Shown: piece after piece, positions 61,287-64,000 of the stretch | Numbering within the stretch: position 1 is the stretch's first letter | Layout: each line of letters begins with the position of its first letter | NCBI GenBank assembly: GCA_024707405.1 | Contig: JANPZU010000002.1 | Span: 62,001 to 126,000 of the forward strand | Reading direction: 5' to 3' | Length of the DNA stretch: 64,000 nucleotides | Source of the DNA: Luteimonas sp. | Lineage (GTDB): Bacteria; Pseudomonadota; Gammaproteobacteria; Xanthomonadales; Xanthomonadaceae | The notes under the pieces: model-generated | What the model was told of the DNA's origin: nothing | The model's database searches: none | Seen by the model: only the letters and a program-made list of their open reading frames with translations | Position numbers and translations under genes: made by a program

Positions 61287-64000
61287 TTATTCCGCGACGA
61301 CCTTGCCGGTCGGCGGATTGACCAGTGCGTCGGCGATCAGCGACTGCTGTTCGGCGACGTGGTCGTTGAAGTGGCCGGCGGCCGGGGACGGCGAACGCCC
61401 GCGGCCGGCGTAATAGAGCTTCTGGCCATCGGCCAGGCAGGGCTCGAAATGATGCTTGATCTGGTACCACGCGCCCTGGTTCTGCGGCTCTTCCTGGCAC
61501 CAGATGACTTCCTTGGCCTTGGACAGGCGCTTGAGCTCGGCGGTCAGCAGGTCGCGCGGGAACGGGTACAACTGTTCGATGCGCACCAGCGCGACGTCCT
61601 TGAGGCCCTGTTTCTGCGCTTCGTCCAGCAGGTCGTAATAGACCTTGCCCGAACAGATCACCACGCGCTTGACCTTCTTCGCGTCCGCGGTCGTATCCGG
61701 GATGAGGTGCTGGAACTCGCCCTTCGCCAGTTCGTCCAGCGTGGATACGGCCAGCTTGTGGCGCAGCAGCGACTTGGGCGTCATCACCACCAACGGCTTG
61801 CGCGTCTTCATGCGCGCCTGGCGGCGGATCATGTGGAAGGCCTGCGCCGGGGTGGTGGGCACGCAGACGAACATGTTCTCCAGTGCGCACAACTGCAGGA
61901 AGCGCTCCAGGCGCGCCGAGCTGTGCTCCGGGCCCTGGCCTTCGTAGCCGTGCGGCAGGAACAGCGCCAAACCGCACAGGCGTTCCCACTTGGCTTCACC
62001 CGAGGAGATGAACTGGTCGATCACCACCTGCGCGCCATTGGCGAAATCGCCGAACTGCGCTTCCCAGATGCACAGTGTGTGCGGCTCGGACGTGGAGTAA
62101 CCGTATTCGAACGCCATCACCGCTTCCTCGCTGAGCAGCGAGTCGATGATGGTGGCGTCCTCGGGGTTCTTCACCAGTTGCTGCAGCGGCAGATAGTCCA
62201 CGTCGGACTTCTGGTCGTGCAGCACCGCATGGCGGTGGAAGAAGGTGCCGCGGCCGGCATCCTGGCCGACGAGGCGCAGTCGGCTGCCCTGGTCGAGCAG
62301 GGTGGCGTAGGCGAGGTTCTCGGCGAAGCCCCAGTCGCCCGGGAGTTCGCCGGCCGCCATCTTGCGGCGATCATCGTAGATCTTGGCCACGCGCGGATGC
62401 AGGGTGACGTCCGCCGGGATGTCGTTGATCTGCTTCGCCAACGCCTTGAGCTTGGCCGGCTTGACCGTGGTGTCGACGGCATCGTTGATGGTGCCCGACA
62501 GGTAGGGCTCCCAGTCGATGGTCAGGTCGTAGTCCTGCGGCTTGGCATCGGCGAGTTCGGTCGTCACCTTGCCGTTGTCCAGCTTGTCGCGGTAGGTGTC
62601 GACGATGGACTTGGCGGCGTCGGCATCGACCAGGCCTTCGGTCGCAAGGCGTTCGGCGTACAGCTCGCGTGGCGTCTTGTGTTTGCGGATCACCTGGTAC
62701 ATCAGCGGCTGGGTGGCTGCCGGCTCGTCGGCTTCGTTGTGGCCGTGGCGGCGGTAGCAGACGAGGTCGATCACCACGTCCTTGCCGAACTGCTGGCGGA
62801 AGTCGAGCGCCAGTTCGGCGCAGAACACCACGGCTTCCGGGTCGTCGGCGTTCACGTGCAGCACGGGCGCGCCGACCATCTTGGCGACATCGGTGCAGTA
62901 CAGCGTGGAACGCGCATCCTGACGCTCGCTGGTGGTGAAGCCGACCTGGTTGTTGATGACGATGTGCACGGTGCCGCCGACGGCGAAGCCGCGGGCCTGC
63001 GACATCTGGAACAGTTCCATCACCACGCCCTGGCCTGCGAACGCGGCGTCGCCATGCAGCAGCACCGGCAGTACCTGCCTGCGCGCGGTATCGCCACGGC
63101 GGTGCTGGCGCGAACGCACGCTGCCCACCACCACCGGATCCACGATCTCGAGGTGCGAAGGATTGAATGCCAGCGCCAGGTGCACCGGGCCGCCCGGCGT
63201 GGCGAGGTCGGCGCTGAAACCCATGTGGTACTTCACGTCGCCGGTGTGCGCGCGTCCGTCGTCGTGATGGTCGAAGCGGCCTTCGAATTCGTCGAACAGC
63301 TTGCGCGGGTTCTTGCCGAGCGTGTTGACCAGCACGTTGAGGCGGCCGCGGTGGGCCATGCCGACCACGATGTCCTTCATGCCCTGCGTGCCGGCGCGAC
63401 GGATCAGGTTGTCGAGCAGCGGGATCAGTGCGTCGCCGCCTTCCAGCGAGAAGCGCTTCTGGCCGACGTACTTGGTGTGCAGGTAGCGTTCCAGGCCCTC
63501 GGCGGCACTCAGGCGCTCGAGGATGCGGCGCTTGTCGTCGCCGGAACGGCCGTAGCGACCGGCGGCGGCCTCGAGGCGTTCGTACATCCAGCGACGCTGT
63601 TCGGCATCGGAGATGTGCATGAACTCGGCGCCGATCGGCCCGCAGTAGGTCGCGCGCAGCAGCGCCAGCAGGTCGCGCAGGCGCATCTGCGAGGCGCCGC
63701 CGAACGTGGTGCTGCTGCCGCCGGGCGGCGTGGTGTTGAACTGGTGGTCGAACTGCGATTCGGACAGGCCGTGGAAGGCCAGTTCGAGGTCGGGCGCCTC
63801 GGGCTTCTCCAGCATGCCGAGCGGATCGATGTCGGCGTGCAGGTGGCCGCGCGAACGATAGGCGGTGATCAGCTTGAGCACCGCGCCCTGCTGGCGCGAT
63901 TCGGCGCTTTCGGTGGTGCCGCCGGACAGCGCGCCGTTGCGCGCGGCCTTGCCGGCTTCGGTGATGGCATCGATCACGACCGAGTGGGGCACGTCGCCCG
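61287..64000 (-). CDS. sucA: 2-oxoglutarate dehydrogenase E1 (N-terminus outside window)
   Basis: The frame stays open to the right edge; the GTG called as start (MPHSVVIDA) is an internal Val, preceded by GD. About 900 residues are visible of the usual 930-950. Motifs are AEFMHISDAEQRRWMYERLE, RAGTQGMKDIVVGMAHRGRLNVLVN, QARGFAVGGTVHIVINNQVGFTTS, VLHVNADDPEAVVFC, DLVCYRRHGHNEADEPAATQPLMY and the C-terminal EEPQNQGAWYQIKHHF. With ThDP it decarboxylates 2-oxoglutarate and transfers succinyl to SucB. Confidence 0.97.
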   Translation of the reverse strand, partial: GDVPHSVVIDAITEAGKAARNGALSGGTTESAESRQQGAVLKLITAYRSRGHLHADIDPLGMLEKPEAPDLELAFHGLSESQFDHQFNTTPPGGSSTTFGGASQMRLRDLLALLRATYCGPIGAEFMHISDAEQRRWMYERLEAAAGRYGRSGDDKRRILERLSAAEGLERYLHTKYVGQKRFSLEGGDALIPLLDNLIRRAGTQGMKDIVVGMAHRGRLNVLVNTLGKNPRKLFDEFEGRFDHHDDGRAHTGDVKYHMGFSADLATPGGPVHLALAFNPSHLEIVDPVVVGSVRSRQHRRGDTARRQVLPVLLHGDAAFAGQGVVMELFQMSQARGFAVGGTVHIVINNQVGFTTSERQDARSTLYCTDVAKMVGAPVLHVNADDPEAVVFCAELALDFRQQFGKDVVIDLVCYRRHGHNEADEPAATQPLMYQVIRKHKTPRELYAERLATEGLVDADAAKSIVDTYRDKLDNGKVTTELADAKPQDYDLTIDWEPYLSGTINDAVDTTVKPAKLKALAKQINDIPADVTLHPRVAKIYDDRRKMAAGELPGDWGFAENLAYATLLDQGSRLRLVGQDAGRGTFFHRHAVLHDQKSDVDYLPLQQLVKNPEDATIIDSLLSEEAVMAFEYGYSTSEPHTLCIWEAQFGDFANGAQVVIDQFISSGEAKWERLCGLALFLPHGYEGQGPEHSSARLERFLQLCALENMFVCVPTTPAQAFHMIRRQARMKTRKPLVVMTPKSLLRHKLAVSTLDELAKGEFQHLIPDTTADAKKVKRVVICSGKVYYDLLDEAQKQGLKDVALVRIEQLYPFPRDLLTAELKRLSKAKEVIWCQEEPQNQGAWYQIKHHFEPCLADGQKLYYAGRGRSPSPAAGHFNDHVAEQQSLIADALVNPPTGKVVAE

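Noticed and set aside
63990-63992. GTG as the sucA start
   Set aside because: Reading continues in frame upstream (Gly-Asp-Val-Pro) to the window edge, and SucA normally has more N-terminal residues.

Overview
The window is a high-GC gammaproteobacterial chromosome segment, most likely from the Xanthomonadaceae/Lysobacteraceae (Lysobacter, Luteimonas, Pseudoxanthomonas or Stenotrophomonas type). The evidence is GTAG-type palindromic REP elements like the SMAG repeats of Stenotrophomonas, a GyrA with Gln at position 83, an otsB-GH15-otsA trehalose cluster, a TonB-dependent receptor with an N-terminal carboxypeptidase-regulatory-like domain, and the gene orders zwf-glk-pgl-edd-eda and sucA-sucB-lpdA. 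No tRNA, rRNA, CRISPR array, prophage or transposase was recognised. Both ends cut genes: rluB on the left and sucA on the right.

Layout. 1-3.6 kb: rluB, scpB and scpA (minus), then a YciI-family protein. 3.7-18.5 kb: a carbohydrate-uptake locus with a GH3 beta-glucosidase, a LacI-family regulator, a TonB-dependent receptor (three frameshifts and a foreign-looking middle), a GH144-like lipoprotein, a sugar-binding lipoprotein, two ABC permeases and a large secreted protein with carbohydrate-binding modules and a six-hairpin glycosidase-like domain. 18.8-25.5 kb: a small membrane protein and a translationally coupled Entner-Doudoroff operon that includes glucokinase. 26.1-31.3 kb: a MalK/UgpC-type ATPase and the trehalose cluster. 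31.5-41.5 kb: smc, zipA, ligA, epmA, a hexose-6-phosphate mutarotase-like gene and mtnA. 41.5-46.2 kb: gyrA between two CPBP-family membrane proteases. 46.4-53.8 kb: the alpha-2-macroglobulin/PbpC pair. 53.8-58.4 kb: peroxiredoxin, CbpA, a single-domain response regulator, an acrylyl-CoA reductase-like enzyme, two small exported proteins and a LOG protein. 58.4-64 kb: lpdA, sucB and sucA.

The most interesting system is the sugar locus. A 14-bp near-palindrome, consensus TGWAANCGRTTWCA, occurs upstream of the GH3 gene, the LacI-family gene, the TonB receptor, the GH144-like gene and, about 10-22 kb from those sites, the lone ABC ATPase. The ABC operon has no ATPase of its own, so the motif links the missing subunit to its transporter. 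The inferred pathway is: outer-membrane import by the receptor, depolymerisation by the GH144-like and six-hairpin proteins, inner-membrane uptake by the ABC system, cleavage to glucose by GH3, phosphorylation by Glk and catabolism by the Entner-Doudoroff operon. GH144 chemistry suggests a beta-1,2-glucan substrate; that is an inference. The broken receptor raises the question of whether the locus still works in this strain.

Palindromic repeats lie between many genes. In two places the GTAG end of a REP supplies the stop codon of the adjacent gene, and in another a different repeat appears to supply the ribosome-binding site of pbpC.
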